64,000 nt of DNA from Physcomitrium patens (GCF_000002425.4 NC_037257.1:11987328-12051327); one strand, 5' to 3'. Shown: positions 45,281 through 58,601, counted from the first letter of the stretch. The notes: generated from the letters alone by a model not told the origin. Translations and numbers: made by a program.

Positions 45281-47768
45281 AATAGTATCTTTTAATTTTA
45301 CTATAAATACTTTGAATGGCTTGTTTTATCTTTTGGCCTTACTAATGCTCCAACTTCCTTCATGAATCATATGAACAAACTATTTTAGAATCTTTTGGAT
45401 AAGTATGTAATTGACTTCATCAATGATATCCTAGTCTATAATAAAATCTTTAATGAGTATGAATAACACCTATAGGAAGTATTGTATTAATTATAAAATA
45501 GTTGCTTCTATTATAAGTAATCAAAGTATAAACTTTAGAAGTCGGAGATCATCTTTTTAGGGCATGTAGTATCTTCCAAGGATATATGCATGGAATAAGA
45601 TAAAATGAAAGTAATAGAAGATTGGCCGACCTCCAAAGATGCTTCTAAAGTCTGTTCATTCTTAGGCCTTGCTAGATATTATTGCCATTTTGTTTGATAA
45701 TTTACACATATTAGTGCCTCATTAATAAGCCTATTGGAGAAGGGTGCCCCATTTGAATGAAAATTGGAGGAACAAAGTACCTTTGATAGGTTGAAAGAAG
45801 CACTCATTACTACTCTAATAATATAATTATATAATCTCAATCTTCTTTATACACTTGACATTGATGCTTCTGACTTTACTATTGGAAAGATCCTTCAATA
45901 AGACTTAAGTAAGGGCCTTTAATTTGTGGGATATAAATCATACAAGCTCAGAAAGATAAAGTTTAATTACTCTGTATGTGATCAAGAATAATTAGAAATT
46001 ATACATGCTACAAAGCTATAGTGAAATTATTTGTTGAGAAAGCCAATGATTGTTTGGAGTAACCATTGATCCCTACTATATGATTTGTATCTGAAAAATA
46101 TGAAATCACAAAATTATTGTTGAAAAGAACAGTTGTAACTTTTTGATATTCATCTTGAATATAAGCAAGGGCAATAACATATTGTGCTAGATAATTTATT
46201 ATGGAGACAAAACTTGAAGGTAGAATTAGAAGATGAGGTAAATTTTTTTATTATTTATAGTATCATTTCAAACCTAACAAAAGATATAGAATGAAAAAAA
46301 GCTACACATTGAGATGTTTATCTCAAGTTAATTAGCGATTGATTGAAGTTTATTGATATATAATATGAAGATTATAGTCTTAGTGATGGCTTGCTCTATT
46401 CTAAGAAGAAAATTTATATTTTTAATAATACTATACTTTTGATGCAAATACTTCAAAAATAACATGATATTTCAATATCTGGGTATCTAAACTATGAAAA
46501 GATTCTAGAAAAAATTTCAATGATATGATTTTTGGTAGATTTGAATTGTGATATTTGAGGTTTTGTGCGCTCTTGTAAGTCATGTTAATATAACAAAGTA
46601 GGTAATGTAACATCTCCTGGGCTGTTACAACCAATCTCACTACCTATGATATATTGGAAGTAAGTAACTATGGACCTCATTATATATTTATTATACACGC
46701 CTCTTAATGACACCACAATTGTTGTTTTTGTAGTCAGACTCTTGAAGCAACTTCACTTGGCTACAGTGTAATATAATATTGATGCCTCAATACTTGAACA
46801 AGTCTTCTTTGATATTATCCTTTGTCACTATAAATTATCTTATATCATGGTTTTAGATTGAAATCCGTGCTTTATGAGAAATTTTTGGGAGGCCTTATTT
46901 AAGCTATTGGGTACACGTCTTGTCATCTCTATGTCTTTCATCCTCAAATAGATGGACAAACAAAGTGTCCAAATTGAACCTTGGAAGATATGCTATGAGC
47001 ATTTGTAGTGATTTATTATAATAACTAGAATAAATATTTGACATCCTTAAAGTTTACTTACAATGATGGCATATAAGTAAGTAATGAATATTTACCATTC
47101 TTCTTTAATATTAGTCAACATCTAATTATGCCAGTAACTCTTTATTATCTCATTAATACCAACAACTTAATAACAAAAGAATTTTATACAATGGCTTATA
47201 ACTACCTTACAAGAAGCATGGCACCACTTCTTTATTACACAGAATTGACAAAAGCAATATACAAATAACCACTAAAAAAATAAGATCTTCTGAAAGGATA
47301 ACTAGGTATTACTTTCTAATGCCAACTTTCCAATTGTTATATCAATCCAAGTTCATAAGCTAGCACCTCAATAGCTTGAATCTTTTTGCATTTTTGTAGT
47401 GATTCTTGATGTTGTATACTACTTCAAGCTTCTGCCACGTATTTGGGTCCATTCAATCTTTCATGTTTCACAGCTCAAGGGATTTTATACTGAACCAAGG
47501 TGCTTTTCAGATTGACATCAACCACCACTACCACTAGTTGTGATTAATGACCAATAAGTATATGAAGTAGATAGAATTTTGGAGCATCGCTATCTTTGTT
47601 GTAGCAATAGATGTCCTCAGCTTCAATACAAGATCCTCTAGAAAAGTTATCCTATTGATGATGCAACGTAGAAACTTATATAGAATCTTATCTATTATCA
47701 AAAAATAATTTAATTATACCAATGGAAGTAAAATAAAGACATTCCGCATTAGTGGAGAGGAATTAACT
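45281..47768 (+). pseudogene. Gypsy D RT, RNase H, integrase and chromodomain-like tail
   Basis: The RT starts midway at YFEWLVLSFGLTNAPTSFMN (about 45306) and has FINDILVYNK where 'YIDDILVYS' is expected. SEIIFLGHVVSS then WPTSKDASKVCSFLGLARYY follow. RNase H has LDIDASDFTIGKILQ (about 45857). Integrase shows a zinc-finger remnant CKSC (about 46570) and MDLIIYLL (about 46670). The tail has FHVSQLKGFYTEP (about 47460) and YEVDRILEHRY (about 47555), typical of the chromodomain region. The N-terminal half of RT is lost at the nested LTR. Stops are frequent. Confidence 0.8.
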
Positions 47769-48274
47769 GTAATGGGGCATGGAACTGATAATCATATTAT
47801 TAATACATAGAAATAGGTAATTAGAGCTGTTTTTGGAAAATTTTTAAAAAATTTAAAAATTAGAATCAAAATGATGGTGCATGTGGGATCTACCATAGAA
47901 AATCCTAGAAGAATTAAGGGTAGTTATTTGGATGGAATCTATATTTAAAATCTTCTAGAAGGAATGTTTTTGATGGAACCTACTATTAAAAATATTCTAA
48001 AAAATTTTAGGATAATTGAATAAAGTATAAATAGGACTGACTAAGGCCATTTGAAGCATATGGTCAAGTATTACTTTGCTCTCTTTTTTTTAATAAATTT
48101 TGGTTTGTATTTTTTATTCTATTCTATTTTATTTCCTATCACATTGTTTTATCTTTCATGTTCTATTCTATTTAGTTTTATTTTGGTCTATTTTGTCTTA
48201 CTTTGTAATAGAATTTATGTTGCTATAGACTAGAAGGGTTATAGATCTTTAAGAGAATTAAGTCCCATTTTACA
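47769..48274 (+). repeat. 3' LTR of gypsy D
   Basis: It begins TGTAATGGGGCATGG just after a purine-rich AGTGGAGAGGAATTAAC and ends near CATTTTACA. It pairs with 42293-42763. Confidence 0.75.
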
Positions 48275-48968
48275 ATCTTAGCTTTCTATATAAAATATAA
48301 AACACTTGCTTAGCTTCTTATGTAGAAGCAACAAACACTCTCTTTATTTTTCTTATAAAAACATAATTTCACCTTGTTCACTATTACGTGATATGGTATC
48401 AAGTCCCAAATCTTGTCGAATGTATATAATTTAGTTTAATTAGTGGTTTTTCATCTATTTAAAATTAATTTATTAATTGACTTATTTATGACAATTAAGA
48501 TTTGAATATTTAAGTAATTTTTTTTTCTTAATTTGACATTTTTATAAAGTCAATCCTTGTGAGTGATTTTAAAAGTGAAAAAACTTGTTGTAAAGATTTG
48601 CTTGGCTATGGTGTTTTAGCAATTTTAGTAAAGCTTTAAGATTTTGCTTATTTTTATACTTGTACTCTTTGATTTTTGCTTTGTAATTTAAAAGATAGCT
48701 TGATTTAATTTGATGTAGATTTCTAATCTTTCACTTAACAAGAATCTTTCATTTTCTTTAATTTGTGGTACAACAAGTTAAAATAAAGTAGATCAAAAAA
48801 ATAAAAATCAAATATATATATATATATATTTGGATTTTTTTTGCTATTTGATTTTGGTTTTGTTTTGCTATTGGATTTTAGTCAATACTATATTAGGCAC
48901 CAAAACCTAGCTTGATTGTACTACTACACTATTGCATATGGCCATATTAATCATTGCAATTACTATAT
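48275..48968. other. AT-rich stretch with an isolated primer-like site
   Basis: TGGTATCAAGTCCC at 48394-48407 resembles an initiator tRNA-Met primer site, hinting at the left end of another element. I see no gene. A short TA run lies at about 48813. Confidence 0.4.
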
Positions 48969-50291
48969 TATCATATTATGTGTTATCTCCTTTAGGAATG
49001 CATAGGGTACTTAGCTGTAGAAGGTGAGGTTGTGTTTCACAAACATCCAAAAATCCTAATAGGTTTCATCTATAAGAAAAGAATGTAATCCAAATTTCAA
49101 TTCAAAAGTACTAAAAATTACTCTTTTTAGTAGCCTCAATCACACATAAACCTCAATTACCTTATTACTTTCATATTTAAGCAATCTAGATTTTTCTTAT
49201 AAGCCTCAATTCTAATCAGTGAGCTTGAACAAACTGTAACTTCTAATCTGACCATCCACTTCATATAGAATTTTGAATATGATTGTCAATATAAGTCTTT
49301 TATATGCTTAAGAATTTTCAGCCCAATTCAACTTATAAATTGTGAGAAAACCTCCAAAAATTGCACTAATGTCACTCGGCCGCCAACTTGAAAAGTGAAG
49401 CAAAAATTTCTAGTAGTGATTTCTCCTTCTTCAACTATTAACATTGACTCAAAATTGGTATACATCTTGATCTTCAAGTCTTTCAAGACTGTGCCAAATT
49501 TCACCTTGATCTCACTAGTAGATCTTTAGATATCACAAAAATCCTAGCCAACCTCAAATTGCCAACTTCTGAAACCCTCTTGTCCTAAAAACTAGATATC
49601 TCTAAACCACACCATTAGATTATCACAAAATTTTTTATAATCTTAGTATACTCAATAATCCAAATAGTATCAAATTTTAAACTATAGATGTTACACCAAT
49701 TATACAAATTAGTAAAAATTGCTAGTTCTAATTATATTATATAAAATCCAAACCCCCAATACAAATCCTAATCTTGAATAATAATTTCCAAGTCTTCAAA
49801 AATCCTACCAAAACCACCCTTATGACTCTAAAAAGAGCTTAAAGCTAGCTCTCAAATTCTAATCTCCGATCTTCAAATGCTCCCCTAAATTACCCTAGGC
49901 GGTTGTTTTAGTGACCAAAGGTCTAATTTCAACCTTGTCTCACAAATGGTCGATCCTCAAGTATCAAGCTAATCTTTCTTAAGGATTTTTTAGCCCAATC
50001 CTACCTACAACTTGACCCTAGTATCAACCATATTAACCATTTACCTCTTCTATTCTGATTTTATCAATATATGGCCTTTCTAAGGCAGTAAAAGAGTTTC
50101 TATATCCTAGAAGGTAAAAATACTAACTAACTTTTATCTACTTGCTATTAAGACAAGGAAATAGGCTAATACGCTTTTATAAAAGTCTTATTAAAATATT
50201 TTGAATTCTTCTTGAACTAATATAATAGAGTATTAATTAAAAAATTATTTTTAGTCATATTTTTACCATATAATTGTGTCACAACATGACA
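48969..50291 (-). mobile_element. Solo LTR of the TGTCG family, minus strand
   Basis: The minus strand begins TGTCATGTTGTGACAC at 50291. Its end, TATCATATTATGTG on plus, aligns with the reverse complement of the LTR end at 61494-61508. It also contains GCTGTAGAAGGT like 61455. The flanks ATAT (48965-48968) and ATGT (50292-50295) differ by one transition, fitting a 4-bp target duplication. Confidence 0.75.
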
Positions 50292-50328
50292 ATGTAGTAT
50301 AGAACAGTAGATTAGGGCTATAGAATTG

Positions 50329-50340
50329 TGGTATTAGAGT
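50329..50340 (+). promoter_or_regulatory. Primer-binding site of the methyltransferase gypsy element (likely)
   Basis: TGGTATTAGAGT is the initiator tRNA-Met site TGGTATCAGAGT with one C-to-T change. It lies 1.5 kb before gag on the same strand. The 5' LTR to its left is cut by the solo LTR. Confidence 0.5.
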
Positions 50341-51832
50341 CATCAAATAGAGTGCATCAAGGTAGGGTTGTAATACTATGCACAAGAAGAGCTCAAGTCA
50401 GAGCATTGAGTGATCACAAAATATAATAGTAGTGATGTATAGAAGAAGAACTTAGGTTGTGACATTGTTTAATTATTAGTAATGATCAAGGAATAAAAAT
50501 TTGTGAAGTAAGGCTATGTTATAGAAATTTCAACAATAGGATACTAACTCAACTTGCAAGATGGAGCAAGAAAATTGTGACATAGGATTTTAGTTACAAA
50601 AGTTGTACAATGCAATGATTTGATACAAATTATGACAAAAATATTATGACAATAGTTGGCAGCTAGTTGCAAGCGACAACAACTTGCGATATATCCTTAC
50701 AACTTAAGGCATCAAACTATGGCATTAAGTGAGTATGATCATAGGATTGCATTGTTACAAATCATCTTTGAAATTATAAGATCTATGGTAATAAAAATCT
50801 ACAATGAAAGATCCTTGTGATCATAAGATCTATAATAATAGGCTCTCTATAATCAAAAGATCTACAATGATAGGAATCTATGGCCATAGGTCTTATTGTA
50901 TAGTTGTGGGGGACATTAAAAAAAAAATAATAAAAAAAAATGATATTATCCAAAATTCTTAAGTATTGGATTTGGAAGCTCATACAAAGTGCATATGAAG
51001 CCCAATTTTTTTTTATTTTTGAGTCAATTTCATTTTAAAGAAGCCTAAAGAATTAATTGGCATAGTCAATTTTTAAAGTAGATGTCATTTGGAGCATTGA
51101 AGTAACATTATTAAATAGCATTTTCTTCCTTAGTGAATTTTTGATTTTCTTTTACTTCTCTACATTTTATTTTATTACAATTATCTTTTATTGTTATAAA
51201 TTTTATAATTTGTGATCATCAACTACACACATGTACCACTAACTTTGATTCATTGTAATTTTTGTATACATATTATTAAAGATGAGAATCTAGTATAGAT
51301 TTGTAGATTTTATTTTTGGTATCTTTTCCTAGTTGTAGATATTATTCTTGGAGGATTTTTATCATTATACCATTATATATTTATATTAGTTTAAATTGAT
51401 AGGTGTATTATAGAGATGAAGTTGGATTGATGGCTAATAATATTTTTCCGTTTGTAGATATATTGAATCTGTAATGATCTGGAGGTGATTACAAATGAAT
51501 TGAAAAGCTTAGTGATTTTACATGTGCAAGTTGTCCTTGTGGTCTTTAGATAGTTGCAAGTACCTAAATAGTCCTTTTATGATATATACTAGGAGTTGAT
51601 ATTATTAATCTCCTTGGATAGTAACTACACCAAAGACTTTAGACTAGAGGTGGATATTAACAAGGCTTTTTAGCCTGTTTCAGTGTTGGATACGACTTGG
51701 AGACTTAGAGTCTTAAGGATAGACACATTTTACTAGATAGAAGATAATCTTTATAATATGGTGAGAGATAGATTCTCAAAAAGACCTAAAGATATTTCTT
51801 TGCCAAATTAAAAATTCAAATTTCAAATATAG
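50341..51832 (+). other. Leader region before gag
   Basis: No recognised protein. Imperfect units of the type 'aagatctacaatgatagg' recur at about 50778-50895. Confidence 0.4.
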
Positions 51833-53250
51833 ATGAAAGAGAAGCATCATATGTCTCTAACTTTCAATGAGTGGTATGCCTTTGAACTCTTATCACAATA
51901 TTTGGAGTACAAGGTACTTCAAATCTATGAAAAATCAAGTGAAGAATACTCATTTGAGTTACGTGAAGTGGAGCATTATTGGAAGGCATGCATAGAGCTT
52001 ATTTCAACTCTTAAGAAGGATGCTATCTCAAGCTTCATGCCTACAATGAAAGAAGAAGATTCAATCTAAGAAAAAGTTGATATTTCTTTAGAAGATCTCA
52101 AAAAAAAAAATAAGTATCTACTTCTTTAACTACCACTCCAATTAGTTTGTCTCACATGACTTAAGCAATGAAGGCAATTTATCTGCAATAGAAGAGCCAT
52201 TATCATTTGAACCTCTTCAAATATTTTTTAAGTATTTAAAACATAAATATGGAGGTTTTAGGCATGATCAAATGTAACACATTCAAGACTTTTGTAATAA
52301 ATAAGAAGATATTTTGTATACCATATATATTTATTTGGCTTAATTTGCAATAGAATTAAAAAGTATGTTTGTTTAGAGTCAACTTGTTAAGAATTTCTTA
52401 TTTAAAATTGACAAAAAATTCTTAAATTTAGTCAAATTAAGAATTATTTTTAAGTATGATGATAAGGTCACATTGGCAAAAGAATTTGTTGAAGTTAAAA
52501 AATGCAATGAGGCACTTTGTCAACACAATACTATTAACATGATAGTTTAGATGATAGATGTATCTAAGCCCAAGAATATTGCAACTACTACAAGTAACTT
52601 GACAGAAATTCAAATTAAAAAGACTATGCATTGTTGGAGGTGTAGTAAATTTGATGACATCAAGAATGATTTCAATTAATCCAATAAGAAAAAAAACCTT
52701 ACTTATAGAGAAGTCTAAGCCAAAATCTGAGATGGCTAAAATCGTAGATAAATCTTAAAAGAAGTAATTGACATATTTTTATTGTGGTAAGCTTAACCAC
52801 AATGAAGATAATTTCTTCATATTACATTTGTACAAATAGCCTACTTTAGATAAGGAAAAGGCTTTAAAAACTAAAATTACTAAATTAGAAAAAAAAAAAT
52901 CAATAGTGCAGCTTTATTAGGCCAAATCATCAAATCTCATGTGACTTTTAGAAGTGGAACAAGTTCTTTTTTACTAGAAAATTATATGTTTTGTGTATTA
53001 AGACAAATAATAGTTACAATAGCTATTTATACTTAAACAACAGCTAAAAATATGACATCTATAAGAAGTAAGATATTAGAATCTTTGTCTAGTAGTTCAA
53101 ACAGTCATAGAAATGCTAATACTCATGTACGATTACTTTTATCTTTTGGCCTTGTAGATGTTAAATTTACAACAAAGCCTTCTATATCAGCTACAATACA
53201 AGATGAAAATATTAGTATTAAAAACATGAAATATACTTTGGATTAAAAAG
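51833..53250 (+). pseudogene. Gag of the methyltransferase gypsy element
   Basis: The first open part (51833-52069) reads LTFNEWYAFELLSQYLEYKV and a charged helical stretch ending TMKEEDSI. Further blocks include KYGGFRHDQM-like sequence at about 52240. Two damaged zinc knuckles are CWRCSKFDDIKNDF (about 52634) and YFYCGKLNHNEDN (about 52775). An open 64-codon block at 53052-53246 is in another frame. Gag would form particles and package RNA. Confidence 0.6.
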
Positions 53251-53580
53251 TATTGAATATACTTATATTTTTTAGTGTTGACTTGTTGACTTCAAAATTT
53301 AAACCAACAAAGATCTTTTAATTAGTTGGTAAAATATTGGAAGGCAAAATACATATGTCATCATTAGAAGAGGTTCAAGTAGTAACAAAGCTTTTAATAT
53401 AAGAAGATTTAGCTAAGTTACAAGAAAAACTTGGAACTAAAGATCTTAATTTTTTAAGAAAGTTACTTGAAGGCCACAAACATAAATCATTTAAGTAAAG
53501 TGCCATTGCCTACAAGAGTAGCATGTCTATCTGATGTTGCAGCTAAATCTTTTTGGAAATATCAAAATTTTTATCAAAGA

Positions 53581-54330
53581 ATTATGCGGCTAGTTAATAA
53601 CAACAACATGCTGGTTATTAATTAAACTAGTAGCAATACCACTCATGCTATATTTTTGCATGTTATGTTGAATTTCAAGGCTTAGTTAGTTATGATTGGT
53701 AAATGTTTTGCTTAAGAATTAGATCTTACTCTTATAGACTCGGAACCTTGTCTTTTTACCATTATCACTTTAGTAGAAGATGTAGAGCAAACTATTAATT
53801 ATATATATAGACAACCTTTATAATTAATATTTTATATTAGATTTGGTCCACTTTATTCATACTTATTTCTAAAGTGTACAATGACTAGTGCCACCAACTA
53901 TGATATTTTAGTAGGTCAATAGATCCTTCATTCATTTGATTTTGGCTTAGATAATTGGATTAAAGAAGCATGGATTCAATTAAGATTGACCATTGATGAT
54001 GAAAGGAAAGAATTCATTCTAGTCATATTTATAGCCATTATTGTAATTATGTTAGTAGAAACTTTATTTGATTGTAATACATTGGTATTTGATTAGCTTT
54101 GTAGAGTGATTCTATTAGAAGAAACATTAGCCTTTATATAATATTCTATAAGACCAACTTATCTATCATCTTTAGTAGTTCATGCAAAATACAAAAAATA
54201 TCCATCTCTTCTTTCGAAAATACATGTACAATGTAAAGAGATTGTATCTTCAATGTATATATTGAAGATACCAAAATCTTCTTTTTTATCTACATTTGCT
54301 CAACCTATTCATTAGCATCTATCAAATAAG
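53581..54330 (+). pseudogene. Retropepsin-like protease and linker
   Basis: This is in the same frame as the methyltransferase. The protease core reads VMIGKCFA (53690-53713), LDLTLIDSEPCLFTI, and ends ATNYDILVGQ at about 53893-53922, a typical retropepsin C-terminal ('YDILVG') signature. I do not see the catalytic D-T/S-G triad, which would lie before VMIG in a stretch interrupted by stops. A linker of about 130 codons, with KKYPSLLSKIHVQCKEIVSS, leads into the methyltransferase. Stops are at Gln-type codons (53653-ish, 53713, 53821, 53923). Confidence 0.6.
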
Positions 54331-55293
54331 GATATTACCTTTGTAGAACTCTTTGTAGGCATTGATATTGGTTTAGCAATAGTATTATAGGCTAGGCTTA
54401 TTATTCAAGAGTATATTTATGTGGATACTAGAATTACATCTAATCAAGCACCTTGACATTATCTCCAAAGATTGTTGGCTATATATTTCAAACAACTACA
54501 ACCTCTTACTATTCTTGGTTATTTTAGCAAACTTTATAATAATGTCATTTTTATTAGTCATGAGGATTTGAGGAGATTAGACTACATCAACTTAATGATT
54601 GTTAGATGGCCTTATCAAGGTCATTTGTATGATGAAATAGATCACAAGTTAGATGATCTTCAATCCAATTTATTTGCAGATTTGATATAGCTCACATAGT
54701 GGTGATTTATACATCAAACTATAGTACTTAGGTATATTTTTTAAAATTTATCACCATTAGATGACATTTAAATACCAGTATTGAAGAATTATTAATATAT
54801 CAATCAATCCCTTCATCCTCCAACCTTTGTGAATATTACGGCTTTGGACTCCTATATCCATCAACCTCATTTGATTTGAATCAATCTCATATTATTTCAC
54901 GTGCTTATAAAAGTATTTTTTAATATTAAATGACTTTTTGGATGCCATGTGGATAATATCTTAGATGATAATTAAATTTCTTTGATTTTCACTAAGATTG
55001 ATGAATCTCTTCTTGCCTTGGTTAATAAGATGGAAACACCTCATGGTGTATTTCCTATATTTGTGATATTTCTAGCATCTTTTGTATTTTGAATACATAG
55101 ATTTGTTATGATTTGGGATGTTAATTTACAAACCTATGAAGAACCTTATGCCAATGAAAGGAAGCATGCTATGGGCTTTTTAATTGGCACCACAATTACT
55201 TATAATCTTAATGAAGAACAATATTGTTTTTTCTAAGGCTAGGCTATGGACCTCAATACTTTGATATGGATTTTTGGAATATATCTTATTGTT
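54331..55293 (+). pseudogene. Retrotransposon-encoded C5 DNA methyltransferase domain
   Basis: The enzyme would transfer methyl from S-adenosylmethionine to cytosine C5. Motif I is FVELFVGIDIGLAIVL (54340-54387; family 'LF.G.G.G'). EYIYVD follows, motif II-like. DLRRLDYINLMIVRWPYQGH (54565-54624) holds motif IV, where the catalytic Cys of P-C-Q reads Tyr. DHKLDDLQSNLFADLI resembles the 'GL.D.RS.LF' block. Motif VI (ENV) reads stop-N-L at 54742. FVNITALDSYIHQP resembles motif VIII. Motif X is GxAMDLNTLIW (55237-55270). Order I to X is canonical, not the DRM rearrangement. Fifteen in-frame stops, no frameshift. Position between protease and RT shows it was part of Gag-Pol. Confidence 0.85.
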
Positions 55294-56600
55294 TAGAATC
55301 TTTTTTATGACCATATTAGTATTCAAAGGTTAGTGAACAATGGTCAAGGAGTAGTCGATCCTAAATTTACTAAAGTTAAAAAATATAAGTCATTTCTTTG
55401 CTTATAAAGGTATGCAATAGATGAGCTACAAGCTCAAGATGTCTTTGAAATTTTAGCTAAATATTTAGAAAAAATAAATGCTCAAGAAACTTTTTCATGG
55501 AATTTCTTTTGAAAGACACTCCATGTTCTATCAATATTTCTAATTCACACAAATATCATAGTAATAAAGCTCTTTATTTAATTAAAAATGAGGTTGTTAG
55601 AAGCATAGGAATTATTTCTTTAAAAAATTAGTAATTAAAAGCAGTGCCAGCATATAGTGGTGCTTTATTGGTGAAAAAAGAGACCATAGAGTTTGATGAT
55701 TGGCTATTAGAGTTAGGACTACATCTTATTTATGTTGAAGCACAAAAGATATAAGCTATTATCTGCTCATATTACAATTATTTTATCTTTAGTCTTAAAA
55801 ATCTTAAAGGTTATAAAGACAAATCTATTTACATTCAATTAGAAGGTAATCATACAATCTTTTAACAACCTTACAAACTTCGTGCGTGAAAAAAAACTGG
55901 TGTATAAATCCATTGCTAAGAATTTTTGGCTATAAACTTGATTGAGCTTTCTAATGGTGAATATGCTTGTTTTACAATCATGCCTTCAAAAAAAGATGTT
56001 TTTAGTAATTAGATAGCGAAATAGATGTATAGAAACTATCATCTAATTAATTGTAAGATTAAATTTAATTAATATCTTATATTAATGTAAGAAGAATTAT
56101 TTGATATAATAGGATTTATCCTAAATATTCAAAACTTTGGATTTAAGATCTTGTTATTACCAATTATTATTACTTATTGAAAGTCGAGTAAAGATAACAT
56201 TTTAGAGAGTTAATTAAAATGACAAAGATCAATTCTATCATTAGAAGATCCTTCCATTTGGCCTTAAGAATGTATTAATTGAGTTCCAATAAAAGATGAA
56301 ATAAGTTTTATTTGGATTATTATTTGCTAGATATTACATTGATGATATCATTTTTAGTAGCATCTTACAAGATTATATGAAAGATTTATAAGTAGTGTTT
56401 GAGTAATTATGGCAATAGAGATGGTACTTACATCATGAAAAGTATAAATTCTTCTATGAAAGATTATTATGCTTAAATTACATGATTATTCCAAGAAATC
56501 TTAGCATATAATAAGCAAAAGTAGATGCCTTACACAAAATCTCAATACCAAATGATGTTTCATGATTTTGGGGCTTTTTTAGCATTGACAAATTACTACT
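55294..56600 (+). pseudogene. Reverse transcriptase of the methyltransferase element
   Basis: A connector with YAIDELQAQDVFEILAKYLE (about 55417-55477) continues the methyltransferase frame. A frameshift follows near 55512. RT blocks are DLRSCYYQLLL (about 56147), FYHxKILPFGLKNVLIEFQ (about 56235-56290) and ARYYIDDIIFSS (56325-56360) with an intact YIDD at 56335-56346. KVDALHKISIPNDVS follows at about 56520. Substitutions match the gypsy RT pattern 'DLRSGYHQ' and 'LPFGLKNAP..FQ'. It would copy RNA to cDNA. Confidence 0.85.
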
Positions 56601-57200
56601 AAAGGTTTGTTAAAAACTTTAGTATTATTGCTTAATATTTACCTATTCTCAGAGATAAAGATCAACTATGAATTTGGAATTATAAGTAATAATATGCATC
56701 CAAATCATTGAAGAAAAAGTTGGACTCAATTCTAGTGCTTCAACATCCAAATGCCAATAGATCTTTTCAATTATATATAGATTAGAGTACAATAGAATTG
56801 AGAACAATCTTGACACAAAAAGATGATGTAAAATGAAAATATGTCATTGTATTTGCTTCTAAAAGTAATGATAATATAGAGTCAAATTACTTATCTTATG
56901 AAGGAGAAGCTTTGGCAATAGTTTGGACCATTACTCACTTTCAACCTTACTTATATGGTCATTATTTTATATTGGTAATTGACCATTAATTATTAAAGTG
57001 GTTTATAGAATTAGCCAACTTATTAAAAAGCTTTAAAGATGGATTTAGTTAATTTAAGAATATAACTTTGAGGTTGTGCATCAGGTAAGCATTATCAATT
57101 TGGATGCCAATGGAATTTTTCATAATCCATGTCCTTCAAAAGAAGACTTAATCAAAGCTCAATAATATGGAAATTGTGATAAAAAAGTAATTTTTGGATG
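56601..57200 (+). pseudogene. RNase H of the methyltransferase element
   Basis: SLKKKLDSILVLQHPNANRS (about 56703) and FQLYIDxSTIELRTILTQKD contain the first catalytic Asp ('LHTDWS.LGLGAVL.Q'). YVIVFASKS and NYLSYEGEALAIVWTITHFQ then PYLYG (about 56888-56960) and VIDHxLLKW match the family end 'TDH.PL.WL'. DANG near 57100 replaces the 'DADGLSR' signature. Confidence 0.8.
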
Positions 57201-57419
57201 GCATGTAGCCACATACTTAACTTTAATATCAGATTTTACAACCATGGTTCTTGACCATAATTTAGGTGAAGAATTAAATAAGAATTAAGTAATTAGTAAT
57301 GTGTTGAAAGATCTTTTAGTCTTTTTCAAACTTCAACAAGGGAAATTTCTTTCAACTATCTCTAATATAGAAAGAGATAGAATTAATCACTAAATAATAA
57401 GTTTTTATTGAGAAAACTA

Positions 57420-58590
57420 TTTATAATTTTATTTATGGCCTAATAGAATTAGGTGCATAATGTCAAGGCTAAATCAAAGAGCTTCTTTAATACACTAAGT
57501 ATATAAAGAACTTGGATATTTTGAAGTATTCAAGACATATTTTATATTGTACAATAAATATTGATAGAGTGGTATGTATTAACAAGTGGCTATACATGTT
57601 TCTTGGTGTGAAGTAAGTGATTGAATTAGATTAAGCTTTATCACTTTATTACTTCAATTGAAGTCATTGCCAATTATAAGTTTATATTATTATTAGTCTT
57701 TGGACTTTGTTGGACTACTTGTTGTTATGTCATATAGAGTTAAATATGTATTAGTGATAGTATAACATTTTAATAAGTGAATTAAACTTGTGGCTTTATT
57801 ACAAAATTCTTCAAAATTAGCAGCTATGGCTTTTTTTGATAAAATATTAGCACGTTTTGGAATACCTATTGAAGTCTTAATATATCAAAGAAGAAATTTT
57901 ATTGAAATTTTTGAAGATTTATATGTTAAAGCTTTTATAGATTATTATACTACATCTAGAAATCATCTTGTAGCAGATAGCATAATTGAGGGGTTTGTTT
58001 AGATTATCAAACATGGATTACAAAAGTATGGATTACTTCATGAAAACCATTGTAATTGGAATTTGATATTATTATAGATTGCAATAGATTATTGCTTTAA
58101 TAGATAAGCATCTTAGGCATCTTATAGTCCTTATCAATTATTATATAGATAGAAGTCAATTCTATCTAACTTAATATGTAAAAAGTTAGTTTCAATTATA
58201 GTTCTATATGATATTAATATTTGAGATTAATGTCTATATGAACAAGTTGAGTTCTTTAAATAAGCCATGCATATATCTATAAAAAATTTATTTATTATTC
58301 AATATCACAAGACTTTGTAAAATGCTTATATTTATAGTAGAGCTTATCAATCCTAATTACAAAGATTTTTTTATAAAGATTATATGTATTTATAATGTGA
58401 GGTGCCAAGAATACTTGATATTAAGAGAAGACATAGAATTCTACATGTAAAGAATGTCTTGTCCAGTGGTATTTTGTTGTTATAAGGCAAAGTTAGATAA
58501 GAGTGTCAGGAGCATTCAAAGAATTATATTCGTTGTTATCTTCTTATTGATGACTTTATACATCCTAAATTGATAATTAAGCCAATTTAT
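57420..58590 (+). pseudogene. Integrase of the methyltransferase element
   Basis: The zinc-binding region has YKELGYFEVFKTYFILYNKY and SWCEVSD (about 57500-57620). The core has SLDFVGLLVVMS with the first catalytic Asp (about 57694). The open part (57790-58002) follows. It contains FGIPIEVLIYQRRNFI, where the second acidic position ('DQG') reads Tyr-Gln-Arg, and NHLVADSIIEGFV, where the Glu region is changed. KYGLLHENHCNWNLIL and SYSPYQLLY match gypsy integrase tails. A GPY/F-like module reads PRILDIKRRHRILHVKNVLS then SGILLL (58405-58480). Catalytically dead. Confidence 0.8.
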
Positions 58591-58601
58591 CTTTTTTTTT
58601 T

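Larger units (their letters stand above)
42293..48274 (+). mobile_element. Ty3/gypsy element D with both LTRs
   Basis: It has LTRs at both ends, a primer site at 42765, gag and protease remnants, RT-RNase H-integrase with a chromodomain-like tail, and a purine tract before the 3' LTR. An LTR of another family is nested at 44504-45280, and the N-terminal part of RT is missing there. Confidence 0.8.

Noticed and set aside
48394..48407. A further complete element starting at this primer-like site
   Set aside because: No LTR copy or gag follows before the solo LTR at 48969, so only the site is noted.
54331..55293. Classification of the methyltransferase as DRM type
   Set aside because: DRM enzymes have motifs VI-X before I-V. 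Here motif I comes first and motif X last.
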